64,000 bases of DNA from Tumebacillus lacus (GTDB lineage Bacteria; Bacillota; Bacilli; Tumebacillales; Tumebacillaceae). Each line of letters opens with the position of its first letter. Position 1 is the first letter of the stretch. This document shows, piece after piece, positions 8,039 through 15,762 of the stretch. Position numbers and translations under genes: made by a program. The notes under the pieces are model-generated. The model made no database searches and had not been told where the DNA came from. It saw only the letters and a list, made by a program, of their open reading frames with translations. Where the stretch lies: positions 310,001-374,000 of the forward strand of contig NZ_JAPMLT010000003.1 of assembly GCF_026410385.1 (NCBI RefSeq). Direction: 5' to 3'.

Positions 8039-9665
8039 GCACGGCACCTTCCTCCCGTTCGCGCACCCGGCGCTTGTACTCATACGCCAGCGGCTCGTTC
8101 AGCGACGCGTGGCGCAACAGGTCCGGCCGGGCAAACAACTCCTGCGGCTGCCCGTCAAAGAGCAGCCCGCCCTCGGCAAACACCAACACCCTCGTCGCAT
8201 ACGCTGCCACGATCTCCATGTCATGCGTCGCCATCAGGATCGTCGTGCCCTGCCCGTTGCGCTCGGCGAGGCGCTGGAGCAGTTCTTCCGTCGTCGCCGC
8301 ATCCTGCCCGAACGTCGGCTCGTCGAGGAGGAGCAACTCCTGATTTTTCAAGAGCATCCCGGCGACGCTCAGCCGCCGCTTTTGCCCCTGAGACAGCGTG
8401 AACGGGTTTTTGCCGCGCAACTCCTCAAGGCGGAAATCGACCAGCAACCGCTCCGTCTCCGCCTGCACCTGCTCCTGCGGCCATCCGGCGAGCTTGCCGC
8501 CAAATGCGACCTCCTCATAGACCGTGTCGGCGATAAACTGATGCTCCGGGTTTTGAAACACAAATCCGACCGCGTCATACAACGCTTCTGATTTGTAGCT
8601 CTTCAGTTCCTTTTTCTTCCACAAGACCTTGCCTTCCGTCAACTCGTGCAGACCGCCGACCGCCTTCAGGAACGTGCTCTTGCCCGCTCCGTTCGCGCCG
8701 ACGACCGCGACCCACTCGCCCGGCCGCACCTCGACGTCCACATCCGACCAGACCCGCAGGCCGCTGCGGTACGTCAGCCCGCCGCCCTGCACAGCCAGCA
8801 GCGGTGCATCCGCTTTTCGAACCGCCTGCTCCATCTGCGTCTCGACCGCCCGCTGCTCAAAGCGGGCCGCCTGCTGAGTCAACGAAGCACCCAGTTCATG
8901 GCCCGGAAGCAACAGCTCCGGCCACGTCACCGGCCACAGGCGCGGCGTCCAGATCCCGTACCGCTTGATCGCATCGGCGTGATCGCGCAGCACATCCTCC
9001 GGTCGCCCTTCACCTTCGATCCTCCCCTGCGATCCGAACAGCAGCACCCGGTCGACCGCTTCCATCGCACCGTCCAGTTTATGCTCGATCAGCACAAGCG
9101 TCTTTTTGCCATGCAGGCGGCGGATGTCCTCCAGCACATAACGCGTGTTCTCCGGGTCAAGCTGCGCCGTCGGCTCGTCAAAAAACAGCACATCCGGCTC
9201 CAAAGCCAACAGACACGCCAAAGCCAATCGCTGCTTCAACCCGCCCGACAGCTCATTGATCCTGCGGCAAAGCGGCACATCCAACCGCACTTCCTTCATC
9301 AAGGCCTCGATTCGTCCGCGCATCTCGGCAGGCGGCACCATGCGATTTTCCAAGGAGAACGCGATCTCGTCCTCCACCGTCATCATGCAAAACTGCGCAT
9401 CCGGGTCTTGGAACATCACCCCGACCCGGTCCGGCCGGTAGACCGTCCCTTTCATCCACGCATCGACCGAGCGCGGGATGATCCCGGACAGCACCAGAGC
9501 CAGCGTGCTTTTGCCGCTGCCGCTCGGGCCGAGCAGGAGCACGCTTTCCTTTTCTTCGATCGAAACACTCATCTCGCTCAGGGCAGGCGTTTCCCGGTCA
9601 AAAAATTGCACAGACACCCCTTCACAGCCGAGAAAGGGTGTCTTGTTGAGGTGCGTATGGTTCAT
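8031..9665 (-). CDS. ykoD: Fused double ABC ATPase of an ECF transporter (YkoD-like)
   Basis: 544 residues containing two complete ABC domains. The first has Walker A GPSGSGKST (about 46-54), signature ELSGGLKQR and Walker B VLFFDEPTAQLDP. The second has Walker A GANGAGKST (about 325), signature TLSQGQKRR and Walker B LLLLDEPTFGQD. Both are intact, so both should hydrolyse ATP. A single fused ATPase is the YkoD arrangement; most ECF systems use two separate genes. The start overlaps the ykoE stop (TAATG). It powers uptake by YkoE/YkoC. Confidence 0.9.
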   Translation of the reverse strand: MNHTHLNKTPFLGCEGVSVQFFDRETPALSEMSVSIEEKESVLLLGPSGSGKSTLALVLSGIIPRSVDAWMKGTVYRPDRVGVMFQDPDAQFCMMTVEDEIAFSLENRMVPPAEMRGRIEALMKEVRLDVPLCRRINELSGGLKQRLALACLLALEPDVLFFDEPTAQLDPENTRYVLEDIRRLHGKKTLVLIEHKLDGAMEAVDRVLLFGSQGRIEGEGRPEDVLRDHADAIKRYGIWTPRLWPVTWPELLLPGHELGASLTQQAARFEQRAVETQMEQAVRKADAPLLAVQGGGLTYRSGLRVWSDVDVEVRPGEWVAVVGANGAGKSTFLKAVGGLHELTEGKVLWKKKELKSYKSEALYDAVGFVFQNPEHQFIADTVYEEVAFGGKLAGWPQEQVQAETERLLVDFRLEELRGKNPFTLSQGQKRRLSVAGMLLKNQELLLLDEPTFGQDAATTEELLQRLAERNGQGTTILMATHDMEIVAAYATRVLVFAEGGLLFDGQPQELFARPDLLRHASLNEPLAYEYKRRVREREEGAVHV

Positions 9666-10246
9666 TAGAACGGCCGTTCCATCTTTTTCTTGACGATCGC
9701 GTAGGAGTTCAGCACGCCGGTCTTGACCAGCAGACCTGCCACCACTTGTGCGAGGAGACCTGCAAAGATCGCCCCGGACAGCACGCGCAGCACGATCTTC
9801 GCCGTCATCGCCGTCGTGTTCAGCTCCGCCAGGTAGCCGGAGAACGCGTCGTACACAAGGCTCGCCGCACCTGCAGCCGCGCCTGCCAGCAGCAGCACCG
9901 GGAGCTTGAAGTTTTTGTAGCCGAAGATCAGGAAGATCACCTCGGTCGCCGCGCCTTGCGCCAGACCGTAGAGCAGCGTCGACAGCCCGTACGGACCGCC
10001 CATCAAAAGCTCCCCGGAAGCGGCCGCCACTTCAGCCAGCAGCGCGATGCCCGGCTTTTGCACGATCAGCGCGGCCAGCACGCCCGCAAAGAACCAGACC
10101 CCATAAATCGAATCGCCCGCGCCCGGAAGCGCTGCGTCCAAGCCCATAAACAGCGGAGCCCACCCCACGTAGAGAAAACCACAGATGATCGCCAGGATCA
10201 CCGTGATCATCACTTCGCGGAAGTTTACGACATTGCCAGTTTTCAT
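9665..10246 (-). CDS. ykoE: ECF transporter S component, thiamine/HMP-related (YkoE-like)
   Basis: 193 residues, almost all hydrophobic, with about six membrane spans. The N-terminus (FREVMITVILAIICGFLYVGW) and GELLMGGPYGLSTLLYGLAQG are characteristic of YkoE. In B. subtilis the YkoEDC system is assigned to uptake of the thiamine precursor hydroxymethylpyrimidine or thiamine. The TPP riboswitch directly upstream supports this. It is the first gene of the operon, followed by ykoD and ykoC with overlapping ends. No ykoF is present. Confidence 0.88.
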   Translation of the reverse strand: MKTGNVVNFREVMITVILAIICGFLYVGWAPLFMGLDAALPGAGDSIYGVWFFAGVLAALIVQKPGIALLAEVAAASGELLMGGPYGLSTLLYGLAQGAATEVIFLIFGYKNFKLPVLLLAGAAAGAASLVYDAFSGYLAELNTTAMTAKIVLRVLSGAIFAGLLAQVVAGLLVKTGVLNSYAIVKKKMERPF

Positions 10247-10283
10247 GTCCCATTTCCTCCCAAGATGTCATGTATGATGCGGA

Positions 10284-10320
10284 TAAATAAAAATCCTCTC
10301 CCGCAGAAACGCGGCAGAGG
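10284..10320 (-). terminator. Terminator hairpin of the TPP riboswitch
   Basis: On the minus strand, CCTCTGCCGC and GCGGGAGAGG pair around a short loop with one G-G mismatch, followed by ATTTTTATTT. It lies between the aptamer and ykoE, so it is the likely expression platform: TPP binding would favour this hairpin. Confidence 0.75.
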
Positions 10321-10364
10321 ACGAGACAGATCGAGGCTGAGTGTTTCAGTACTTTTGCTCAGTC

Positions 10365-10462
10365 AGGTCACTTCCTCACGCCGGTATTACCCAGGATCGA
10401 GTTCGGAGGGTTAGCGTTCTTTACGCTTCTCAGCCTGCAAAAGGCACCCCTAGCGACTGCGG
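10365..10462 (-). ncRNA. TPP riboswitch (THI element)
   Basis: The minus strand carries the conserved THI-box parts in order: CTAGGGGTGCC, then GGCTGAGA, ACCCTCCGAA, and CTGGGTAATACCGGCGTGAGGAAG. These are the pyrimidine- and pyrophosphate-sensing arms of the TPP aptamer. It precedes ykoEDC and is followed by a terminator, so it should turn the operon off when thiamine pyrophosphate is plentiful. Confidence 0.92.
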
Positions 10463-10522
10463 GTATGGAATTGTCCAGTACGAGTTACATTTTAGAGGAA
10501 AGACGAACCTTTTGTAAAGAAC

Positions 10523-10566
10523 AAAAAAAGCCCGGCCTGCGTCCTGCGCATAACCGGACTTTTTTT
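10523..10566 (-). terminator. Terminator of the 9-codon peptide gene
   Basis: The minus-strand RNA forms AAAAAAAGUCCGG / CCGGGCUUUUUUU with a U-G wobble. On the plus strand the same position is a C-A mismatch, so it is built for minus-strand transcripts. Its AAAAAGTCCGGT arm is shared with the terminator at 10726-10765. Confidence 0.75.
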
Positions 10567-10585
10567 GGTTGTTCGCCCGCTCATA

Positions 10586-10615
10586 TTACCAGATGATGAG
10601 GATGTTGCGCTCCAT
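10586..10615 (-). CDS. Nine-residue peptide gene MERNILIIW
   Basis: A complete mini-gene on the minus strand. TTGTAA-N17-TAAAAT promoter (10638-10666) is followed by a full AAGGAGGTGA ribosome-binding site 6 bases before the ATG, nine codons, TAA, then an intrinsic terminator. The product ends in IIW, as does the 34-residue PIIW-repeat peptide encoded 165 bases upstream. Its promoter and terminator are diverged copies of those flanking the radical-SAM/PIIW unit. It could be a minimal precursor for the radical-SAM enzyme, a short hydrophobic signal peptide, or a shrunken duplicate. The perfect ribosome-binding site argues that it is translated. Confidence 0.6.
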   Translation of the reverse strand: MERNILIIW

Positions 10616-10637
10616 GTCTGCTCACCTCCTTGACTTC

Positions 10638-10699
10638 ATTTTATCTGATTATTCTTTTTATTACAACTATTGACTTTATTTCTGAAATGAATATAATAG
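10638..10699. promoter_or_regulatory. Back-to-back promoter block A
   Basis: Minus strand: TTGTAA (10666-10661), 17 bases, TAAAAT (10643-10638), driving the 9-codon gene. Plus strand: TTGACT (10670-10675), 16 bases, TATAAT (10692-10697), which reads only about 30 bases before meeting the terminator at 10726. The block is a diverged copy of 12488-12558 upstream of the radical-SAM gene. Confidence 0.6.
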
Positions 10700-10725
10700 C
10701 AAACAATACATTAATGGATAAAATA

Positions 10726-10765
10726 AAAAGTCCGGTCAGCGTCAGACGCGTGGACCGGACTTTTT
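10726..10765. terminator. Terminator after the PIIW-repeat peptide gene
   Basis: A 12-base perfect stem (AAAAGTCCGGTC / GACCGGACTTTT) encloses a second stem GCGTC/GACGC. It works on both strands and ends the radical-SAM/peptide transcript. Confidence 0.85.
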
Positions 10766-10779
10766 GGGTCATCGGGTGA

Positions 10780-10884
10780 TTACCAGATGATCGGAGCGAC
10801 TTCGTTGTTCCAGATGATCGGCTCAGCCGCGTTTTTCCAGATGATCGGCTCAACGTTTTTCCAGATGATCGGTTGGTTTTCCAT
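10780..10884 (-). CDS. 34-residue peptide with four PIIW repeats; candidate RiPP precursor
   Basis: The product begins MENQ and contains four PIIW blocks separated by KNVE, KNAAE and NNEVA; the last block is followed directly by the stop. At DNA level the four repeats are identical 12-mers (ccgatcatctgg). AGGGGATG precedes the ATG at a normal distance. The gene lies 71 bases after the radical-SAM gene with no terminator between, so the two share a transcript that ends at 10726-10765. Repeated short cores next to a radical-SAM enzyme and an exporter are the hallmark of ribosomally made, post-translationally modified peptides. Trp or Ile in PIIW would be the modification site. I know no described family with this core. 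Confidence 0.75.
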   Translation of the reverse strand: MENQPIIWKNVEPIIWKNAAEPIIWNNEVAPIIW

Positions 10885-10955
10885 GTTTGTCATCCCCTGT
10901 TCTCGATTTTTTATATGGAAGCGGTCAAGCCGCAGGTCCATCAGTTAGGAAGATC

Positions 10956-12398
10956 TTACGCGTTTTCCAAAACGACCGTCGGCTTCTCGTCGAACGGAAG
11001 CAGCAGCTCCGTCCGATCCGGCTCTCGGCCGTCTTCGATGCGGCCCTCGATGTAGTTCGAGATGATCGTGCGGCCTTTTTCCGGCATCAGGTAGTAGATG
11101 AGGTTGACGTAGAACAGCCAGCCGGGCTGTGCCAGCAGATAGCGGTCCTCGTACTCCACCACAAACCCGCCTGCCACCACTTCGTCAAACCGCTGCTTGA
11201 CCTCGGCCGGGATGCGATCCCAGTCGATGCGGTCTTTTTCCAGCGAGCCGCGGTACGGGAAGTAGATGATGCCTTTTTCCGGGCATGCCTCGATCTCGTA
11301 CGCCTGCGTCGGCAGTTCACCTTCGTCCAGCGCTTTGAAATACTGGTCGAGGTTGGCCACGTTGGTCATCAGGAAGCCCTGCGCCTGAGTGTAAGCGCCG
11401 GCGCCGAATGCGATGACTTCGTCTTCTTCATGGCCGTACGCAACATCATGATACATGAACACCGGGTCCGGATGAATCGAGACGCGACCGGTGACTTCGG
11501 CCGGTTTTTTGGTGTAGGCATAGCCGTTGATCGCGACGTAGCCCCGAGCACGCATGTACTCGTCGAGGAACATCCGGTGCGAGACCTTGGTCATCATCGA
11601 GAGCTGCGGCAGCGATTGCTTGCGCATCTCGCGGTGCATCTTCATCGACGCCGCCATGTTGTTCAGCGGGTAGAAGTCGACCGTCTTGGTCCCGAGCGCC
11701 ATCGCATGTTCCGCGTCTTCGATCAGTTCTTCGACCGTCTGCCCGGCCATGCCGTAGATCATGTCCACGTTGACGTAGCCGATGATCTCTTTGCCCCACT
11801 CGGCCACCTGGCGCACTTGCTCCACCGTCGACGTGATGTTGAAGATCTCGCGGTATTTCGGGTTGAAGGTTTGAATGCCGAAGGAGATCCGGTTGACCCC
11901 GATCGACTTCATCGCTTCGAGTTTCTCGCGGGTCACGCTCTTGACTTCCAACTCGAACGTGAACTCTTTGAGCTGTGAGAGATCGAAGTGGCGATGGATC
12001 GCTTCGCCGAGGCGCTTGATCTGGTCGGCGGTCATGACCGACGGCGTGCCGCCGCCGATGAAGATCACCTCGACCGGGACTTTCCCGACCGCCGGATACT
12101 GGCTCTTCAACTCGATCTCTTTCAGTAAAGCGTTTACATATCGTTCTACCGCATCAGACTCCGAATGGTTGGCGATCCGGTAGAAGGGGCAAAACGTACA
12201 GATCGTGTCACAGAACGGCACGTGGAAGTACAGAGCGCGGCGGCGGCTTCCCGGCACATTTTCCAACCGAACCAGCGCTTCGTGAGCGGATACTTTCGGG
12301 CTATCCGCTGTCAAGAATGGATAGTACCAGTTGTAAACCGGCAGCTGACGGTCGAACTTGAGCAGGGTATCGTGTTCGTTGATCTTCAAATCAAACAT
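10956..12398 (-). CDS. HemN/HemW-like radical SAM protein, candidate PIIW-peptide-modifying enzyme
   Basis: 480 residues. The radical SAM cluster motif CDTICTFC (Cys 63, 67, 70) sits in YFHVPFCDTICTFCPFYR, the arrangement of the coproporphyrinogen-oxidase-like group. FIGGGTPS (about 115) and NRISFGIQTFNPKYREIF are also typical of that group. An unusual N-terminal segment contains VYNWYYPF. HemN-like proteins include porphyrin enzymes, haem chaperones and methyltransferases that act on peptide natural products. No haem-synthesis gene adjoins it. The next gene is the PIIW-repeat peptide and an MFS exporter is divergent, so a peptide-modifying role is inferred. GGGAGG precedes the ATG. Confidence 0.8.
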   Translation of the reverse strand: MFDLKINEHDTLLKFDRQLPVYNWYYPFLTADSPKVSAHEALVRLENVPGSRRRALYFHVPFCDTICTFCPFYRIANHSESDAVERYVNALLKEIELKSQYPAVGKVPVEVIFIGGGTPSVMTADQIKRLGEAIHRHFDLSQLKEFTFELEVKSVTREKLEAMKSIGVNRISFGIQTFNPKYREIFNITSTVEQVRQVAEWGKEIIGYVNVDMIYGMAGQTVEELIEDAEHAMALGTKTVDFYPLNNMAASMKMHREMRKQSLPQLSMMTKVSHRMFLDEYMRARGYVAINGYAYTKKPAEVTGRVSIHPDPVFMYHDVAYGHEEDEVIAFGAGAYTQAQGFLMTNVANLDQYFKALDEGELPTQAYEIEACPEKGIIYFPYRGSLEKDRIDWDRIPAEVKQRFDEVVAGGFVVEYEDRYLLAQPGWLFYVNLIYYLMPEKGRTIISNYIEGRIEDGREPDRTELLLPFDEKPTVVLENA

Positions 12399-12487
12399 GT
12401 TCGTCCTCCCGTTCCAGATGCGGACCGGTGACGCCCGCAGCCGTTGTAATGTTTTATTTTTGCATGATTACTTTCAAGCGTTTCTTG

Positions 12488-12558
12488 TTGACTCAATAGT
12501 ATCTGATAATTCTATGTATTTCAACTATTGACTTTACAGTATCTTTGATTATAATAAT
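12488..12558. promoter_or_regulatory. Back-to-back promoter block B of the radical-SAM/PIIW operon
   Basis: Minus strand: TTGAAA (12524-12519), 17 bases, TACTAT (12501-12496), toward the radical-SAM gene. Plus strand: TTGACT (12528-12533), 16 bases, TATAAT (12550-12555), toward the MFS gene. The two -35 boxes are three bases apart around TCAA-CTA-TTGA, an inverted repeat that could bind a regulator. About 70 bases align with block A (10630-10699). Confidence 0.65.
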
Positions 12559-12658
12559 CAGGCATATTGGGTTAGGGTAATTAATACACAAATGCATAGG
12601 AATTTCACTTCTTTTCGAAAATGTTTTCTTCCTTCCGTTTTGCATGCCTTTTGTCCGA

Positions 12659-12687
12659 TTGACCCTTATGAATTTTCGGAATAAAAT
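12659..12687 (+). promoter_or_regulatory. Promoter of the MFS exporter gene
   Basis: TTGACC (12659-12664), 17-base spacer, TAAAAT (12682-12687), 35 bases before the MFS start codon. Confidence 0.6.
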
Positions 12688-12721
12688 AAACTCTTACAAG
12701 CGAATCATGGAGGTGCACTTG

Positions 12722-14023
12722 ATGAGCAACCAGACTGCGCCGCCTGTCACCTACCGCGCTGTCTTGCAAAACCGCAACTATTTCTGGATGTGGATCGGTC
12801 AAGCGATCTCGCAGATCGGCGATGCGCTCAGCGTCGTGGCGATCCCCTTGCTGGTGTATCAGATCACCGGTTCGGCACTCGACCTGGCGATCTCCTTTAT
12901 GATCACCACGTTGCCTTGGATCTTGATCGGTCCCTTTGCCGGCGTGCTCGTCGACCGGGCCGACCGGCGGACGGTGTTGATCGCAACAGATTTGATTCGT
13001 GTCCTGTTTATGTTGATCATCTTCTTCACCAGCAACATCTACCTGATCTACGTCTTGCTCTTCCTGTCGCAGTGCATGGCGACGATCTTCTCCCCGGCCC
13101 GTTCCGCCGTCATTCCGGAACTGGTGCCGCGCGAGATGTACGTCAAGACGATCGGACTCTCCTATACGACCTTCCAGATCTCGCAGATGATCGGGCCGTT
13201 TCTGGCGGCCGGTCTGGTCGCGCTGGCAGGCGGTGCCCGCACGATCATCCTGCTGGACAGCTTCACCTTCCTCGCCGCGGTGCTCGCCACGCTGATGATC
13301 CGCTTCCCGGACAGTGCTCGCCGCTCGGCCGCCCGATCTGCCGCCTCTTCCGCTGGCAGATCAAACGGCATCGTCACGATCCTGAGCCAGATGAAAGAAG
13401 GAGCGATGACGATCCTCCGCACACCGCTGCTGCGCTTTGCGACGATGATCTCGCTGTTGCGCTACTTGGCACGCACGGTGTTGCTCATGGGCGTGTTGCT
13501 CTATTTGAAAGACGGCCTTGGCATGTCGGCGACGGAGAGCGACTCGCTCTACACGCTCGTCGTCTCGGCCGCCGCTGTCGGCACGGTGCTCGGCACGTTG
13601 TTGATCGGCTGGAAAGAGCGCTCGTGGGAGCGTCGTCTCGTGATCGTCGGCGGAGTGATGCTGCAAGGGCTGTGCTACGTCGGCGTGCTGCTGCACCCGT
13701 CCGCGTGGTGGCTGATCGCTCTGTTCCTGCTCTCCGGCCTGTTCGAAGCGGGCGCGATCACCCCGGTGTCCGCGCTCTTCGCCGAAGGAACGCCAAACGA
13801 AGTGCGCGGTCGCGTCTACTCGGTGATCAACGCGATCCTCTACGCGTTCTCGCTCCTCACCTACAGTGTCGCAGGTCCCGTCGTCGAAACGGCTGGACCT
13901 GTCGCGCTGATCGCCCTGGGCGGCCTGTTCATGCTGATCGCCGCCCCGCTGATCGCTTGGAGCACCGGAGCGTATCGCCTGTTAAAACCGGACGTGCCGC
14001 AAGGGCACACGCATTCCGCGTGA
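12722..14023 (+). CDS. MFS transporter, candidate exporter for the PIIW system
   Basis: 433 residues with about 12 membrane spans. It has the drug-exporter-type loop DRADRRT (about residue 75) and GGARTIILLDSFTFLAAV, typical of the Bacilli MFS group related to macrolide-type exporters. The ATG at 12722 has GGAGGTG 7 bases upstream; an earlier start at 12644 has no ribosome-binding site and would precede the promoter. It is transcribed divergently from the radical-SAM/PIIW operon. A role in exporting the modified peptide is inferred from position only; a multidrug efflux role is the alternative. Confidence 0.8.
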   Translation: MSNQTAPPVTYRAVLQNRNYFWMWIGQAISQIGDALSVVAIPLLVYQITGSALDLAISFMITTLPWILIGPFAGVLVDRADRRTVLIATDLIRVLFMLIIFFTSNIYLIYVLLFLSQCMATIFSPARSAVIPELVPREMYVKTIGLSYTTFQISQMIGPFLAAGLVALAGGARTIILLDSFTFLAAVLATLMIRFPDSARRSAARSAASSAGRSNGIVTILSQMKEGAMTILRTPLLRFATMISLLRYLARTVLLMGVLLYLKDGLGMSATESDSLYTLVVSAAAVGTVLGTLLIGWKERSWERRLVIVGGVMLQGLCYVGVLLHPSAWWLIALFLLSGLFEAGAITPVSALFAEGTPNEVRGRVYSVINAILYAFSLLTYSVAGPVVETAGPVALIALGGLFMLIAAPLIAWSTGAYRLLKPDVPQGHTHSA

Positions 14024-14035
14024 TGTTCCCACATC

Positions 14036-14072
14036 AAAAAAGCTCTCCCCGTTTCAGGGGAGAGCTTTTTTT
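14036..14072. terminator. Bidirectional terminator between MFS gene and uvsE
   Basis: Perfect stem AAAAAAGCTCTCCCC / GGGGAGAGCTTTTTT with a 5-base loop. The uvsE stop codon overlaps its right edge. Confidence 0.88.
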
Positions 14073-15018
14073 ACATCTCCAACACCGCACCGTCCACCCG
14101 CTTGATCCCTCGCACTTTCGCGAGGTCTTCCGCCAGTTTCAGGCAGGCCAGATCCTTTTGTTTCGCTTCGACCATCACGTCGACGCGGTTCATTTTCTGC
14201 TCTTTGCACCCTTTGAGAAACAAAAGCAATCGCTCCGGGTCGATAAAGTCGGCGTGCGAGCGAAACTCATGCTCGTCCTTTGGCGACGACACGTGCATTT
14301 TCAGCGGCGCGTCCCCCCACGTGTCCCGGATGCGGGGCAACAGGTCCAGCGTGGTCTCGTCGCTTTTGTTGCACCAGTCGTGGTGGATGTCCAGCATCAT
14401 CGGCTGCCCGAGCCGTTCGCAGGCGGCCAGCGTCTCGGCCATCGTGTAGGCTTTGTCATCATTTTCAAACGTCAGCCGCTGCCGGACGTTTTCCGGCACG
14501 AGCGGAAAATTGTCATACAGCTTTTGCAACGCCGTCTCTTTGTCCCCGTACACGCCGCCGATGTGGATGTTGACCTTGTGCCGGTGATCGAGCTCCATCC
14601 CGTCCATCAGCGACGTGTGGTAGTCGAGGTCGCGCAGGGCCGCCTCCACCACCTTGTCCGAACCGTTGAGCAGCGTGAACTGATTGGGATGCATCGACAG
14701 CCGGATGTCGTGCCTTTTGGCAAATGCGCCGAGGTCGCGCAACTCCTTTGCATACGTCGCCTGCACGTCGATGCCCACGTCCGGGTGCGTCGCCAGCGGG
14801 ATCAGCGACGAACTCATGCGGTACAATTTGATCCCGTGCGCGGCGTTGTAATAGAGAATGCGCCGGGTGGCGGCGATATTTTTGCGCCCGACCTCGATCG
14901 CCCGCGCCATCGCTTCCTCATAAGGTCGCTGCTGAAACAGCTTATACGTAAACGTCGAACTCGGCGTGTTGTTGTAGATCGCCAATGCGATCGACACGTA
15001 TCCGATACGAACTTGCAT
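14071..15018 (-). CDS. uvsE: UV DNA damage endonuclease
   Basis: 315 residues, typical of UvsE. The enzyme nicks DNA 5' of UV photoproducts in a nucleotide-excision-independent pathway. Family blocks are visible: RIGYVSIAL at the start, RMSSSLIPL, RLSMHPNQFTLL, NIHIGGVYGDK, LTFENDDKAY, MMLDIHHDWCN and MHVSSPKDEHEFRSHADFI. The conserved His, Glu and Asp residues that bind the metals of the TIM barrel are all present. It is a single gene. UvsE is common in spore-forming Bacilli. Confidence 0.95.
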   Translation of the reverse strand: MQVRIGYVSIALAIYNNTPSSTFTYKLFQQRPYEEAMARAIEVGRKNIAATRRILYYNAAHGIKLYRMSSSLIPLATHPDVGIDVQATYAKELRDLGAFAKRHDIRLSMHPNQFTLLNGSDKVVEAALRDLDYHTSLMDGMELDHRHKVNIHIGGVYGDKETALQKLYDNFPLVPENVRQRLTFENDDKAYTMAETLAACERLGQPMMLDIHHDWCNKSDETTLDLLPRIRDTWGDAPLKMHVSSPKDEHEFRSHADFIDPERLLLFLKGCKEQKMNRVDVMVEAKQKDLACLKLAEDLAKVRGIKRVDGAVLEM

Positions 15019-15064
15019 AACCAGACCTCACCTCAACGTTCAGCATGCCCGGAACGCTGCATCT

Positions 15065-15325
15065 TCATTGCTTGTCCGCTTTTCGCTCCTCCAGATAACG
15101 CCGCAGCCAGTGCTCGGCGATCTTCGAGACAAACGCCTCTTCCCCGTCGATGTGCAGCACCGGGATCTTATCAAAATAGCGGGCGTACACGCTCTCGTCG
15201 GTCGTGATGTCAAACTCCTCCACCGTCAACGGATAAAACAGCCCCACCCGGTCGAGGATCTCCTTGGTCTTGTCGCAGAGGTGGCAGTCCTCTTTGGTAA
15301 ACAGCGTCACTTGAAACGGCTTCAT
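15065..15325 (-). CDS. Glutaredoxin-like thiol protein (DUF836 type)
   Basis: 86 residues with a thioredoxin-fold start: VTLFTKEDCHLCDKTKEIL gives a CxxC active site (CHLC, about residues 14-17), and KIPVLHIDGEE supplies the cis-proline. The ATG at 15325 has AGGAG upstream; a longer frame to 15595 is an artefact that overlaps the divergent membrane-protein gene. The reductant and target are unknown. Confidence 0.85.
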   Translation of the reverse strand: MKPFQVTLFTKEDCHLCDKTKEILDRVGLFYPLTVEEFDITTDESVYARYFDKIPVLHIDGEEAFVSKIAEHWLRRYLEERKADKQ

Positions 15326-15406
15326 GCCCTCCCACTCCTTTCGTTCCTCTCCCAGTATAAACCACGGCACGCGGCAAATCCTACCGGGTAAAGGAGGCGT
15401 CTCCCC

Positions 15407-15703
15407 ATGCTGCCGTTTTTGTTTGGCCTCAGCGCGATCCTCGCTCCGCTGATCATGTTCGCCCTGCGCAACCGCCGATACGCGTGGTGGTTCGATCTGA
15501 TCGGCGCACTGGCGATGGTCACCGCCAACATCTCCGCCGCCTGGCACACGCTGAAAATCAAGCTGGCGGGCACCGAGTTCACCACGCACATCCACGAGAT
15601 CTTCATGGACCCGTTCTTCCTCATCGCAGCCGGCTACCTCGGCCTCTACGCCGTCTACCGCGTGTTGCTAACCGCCGTCTACACCAAAGCGAAAAACGCC
15701 TGA
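15407..15703 (+). CDS. Small membrane protein of unknown function
   Basis: 98 residues with three hydrophobic segments (about 1-20, 28-46, 68-90) joined by short charged turns. AAAGGAGG precedes the ATG at an ideal distance, supporting a real gene. It is divergent from the glutaredoxin-like gene and ends at a strong terminator. I do not recognise the family. Confidence 0.75.
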   Translation: MLPFLFGLSAILAPLIMFALRNRRYAWWFDLIGALAMVTANISAAWHTLKIKLAGTEFTTHIHEIFMDPFFLIAAGYLGLYAVYRVLLTAVYTKAKNA

Positions 15704-15710
15704 CAAACAA

Positions 15711-15762
15711 AAAATACGGGTCTGTGCCATCCCGTTTCGGGAACACAGACCCGTATTTTTTT
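15711..15762. terminator. Bidirectional terminator
   Basis: Long stem AAAAAATACGGGTCTGTG / CACAGACCCGTATTTTTT, with a further CCCG/CGGG pair in the loop. It separates the convergent membrane-protein gene and second MFS gene. Confidence 0.9.

Larger units (their letters stand above)
12399..12721. other. Divergent intergenic region between radical-SAM gene and MFS exporter
   Basis: About 320 AT-rich bases. It holds promoter block B (12488-12558) and a separate promoter for the MFS gene (12659-12687). The radical-SAM leader is about 95 bases and shows no open frame of note. I see no further gene. Confidence 0.5.

Noticed and set aside
10641-10853. 70-codon frame over the PIIW gene
   Set aside because: It starts within the PIIW repeats in a different frame and crosses the terminator and promoter block. 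The PIIW frame has the ribosome-binding site and the repeat symmetry.
12790-15207. 805-codon open frame on the plus strand through the MFS and uvsE region
   Set aside because: It overlaps the MFS gene in another frame, runs through a terminator and covers uvsE on the other strand.
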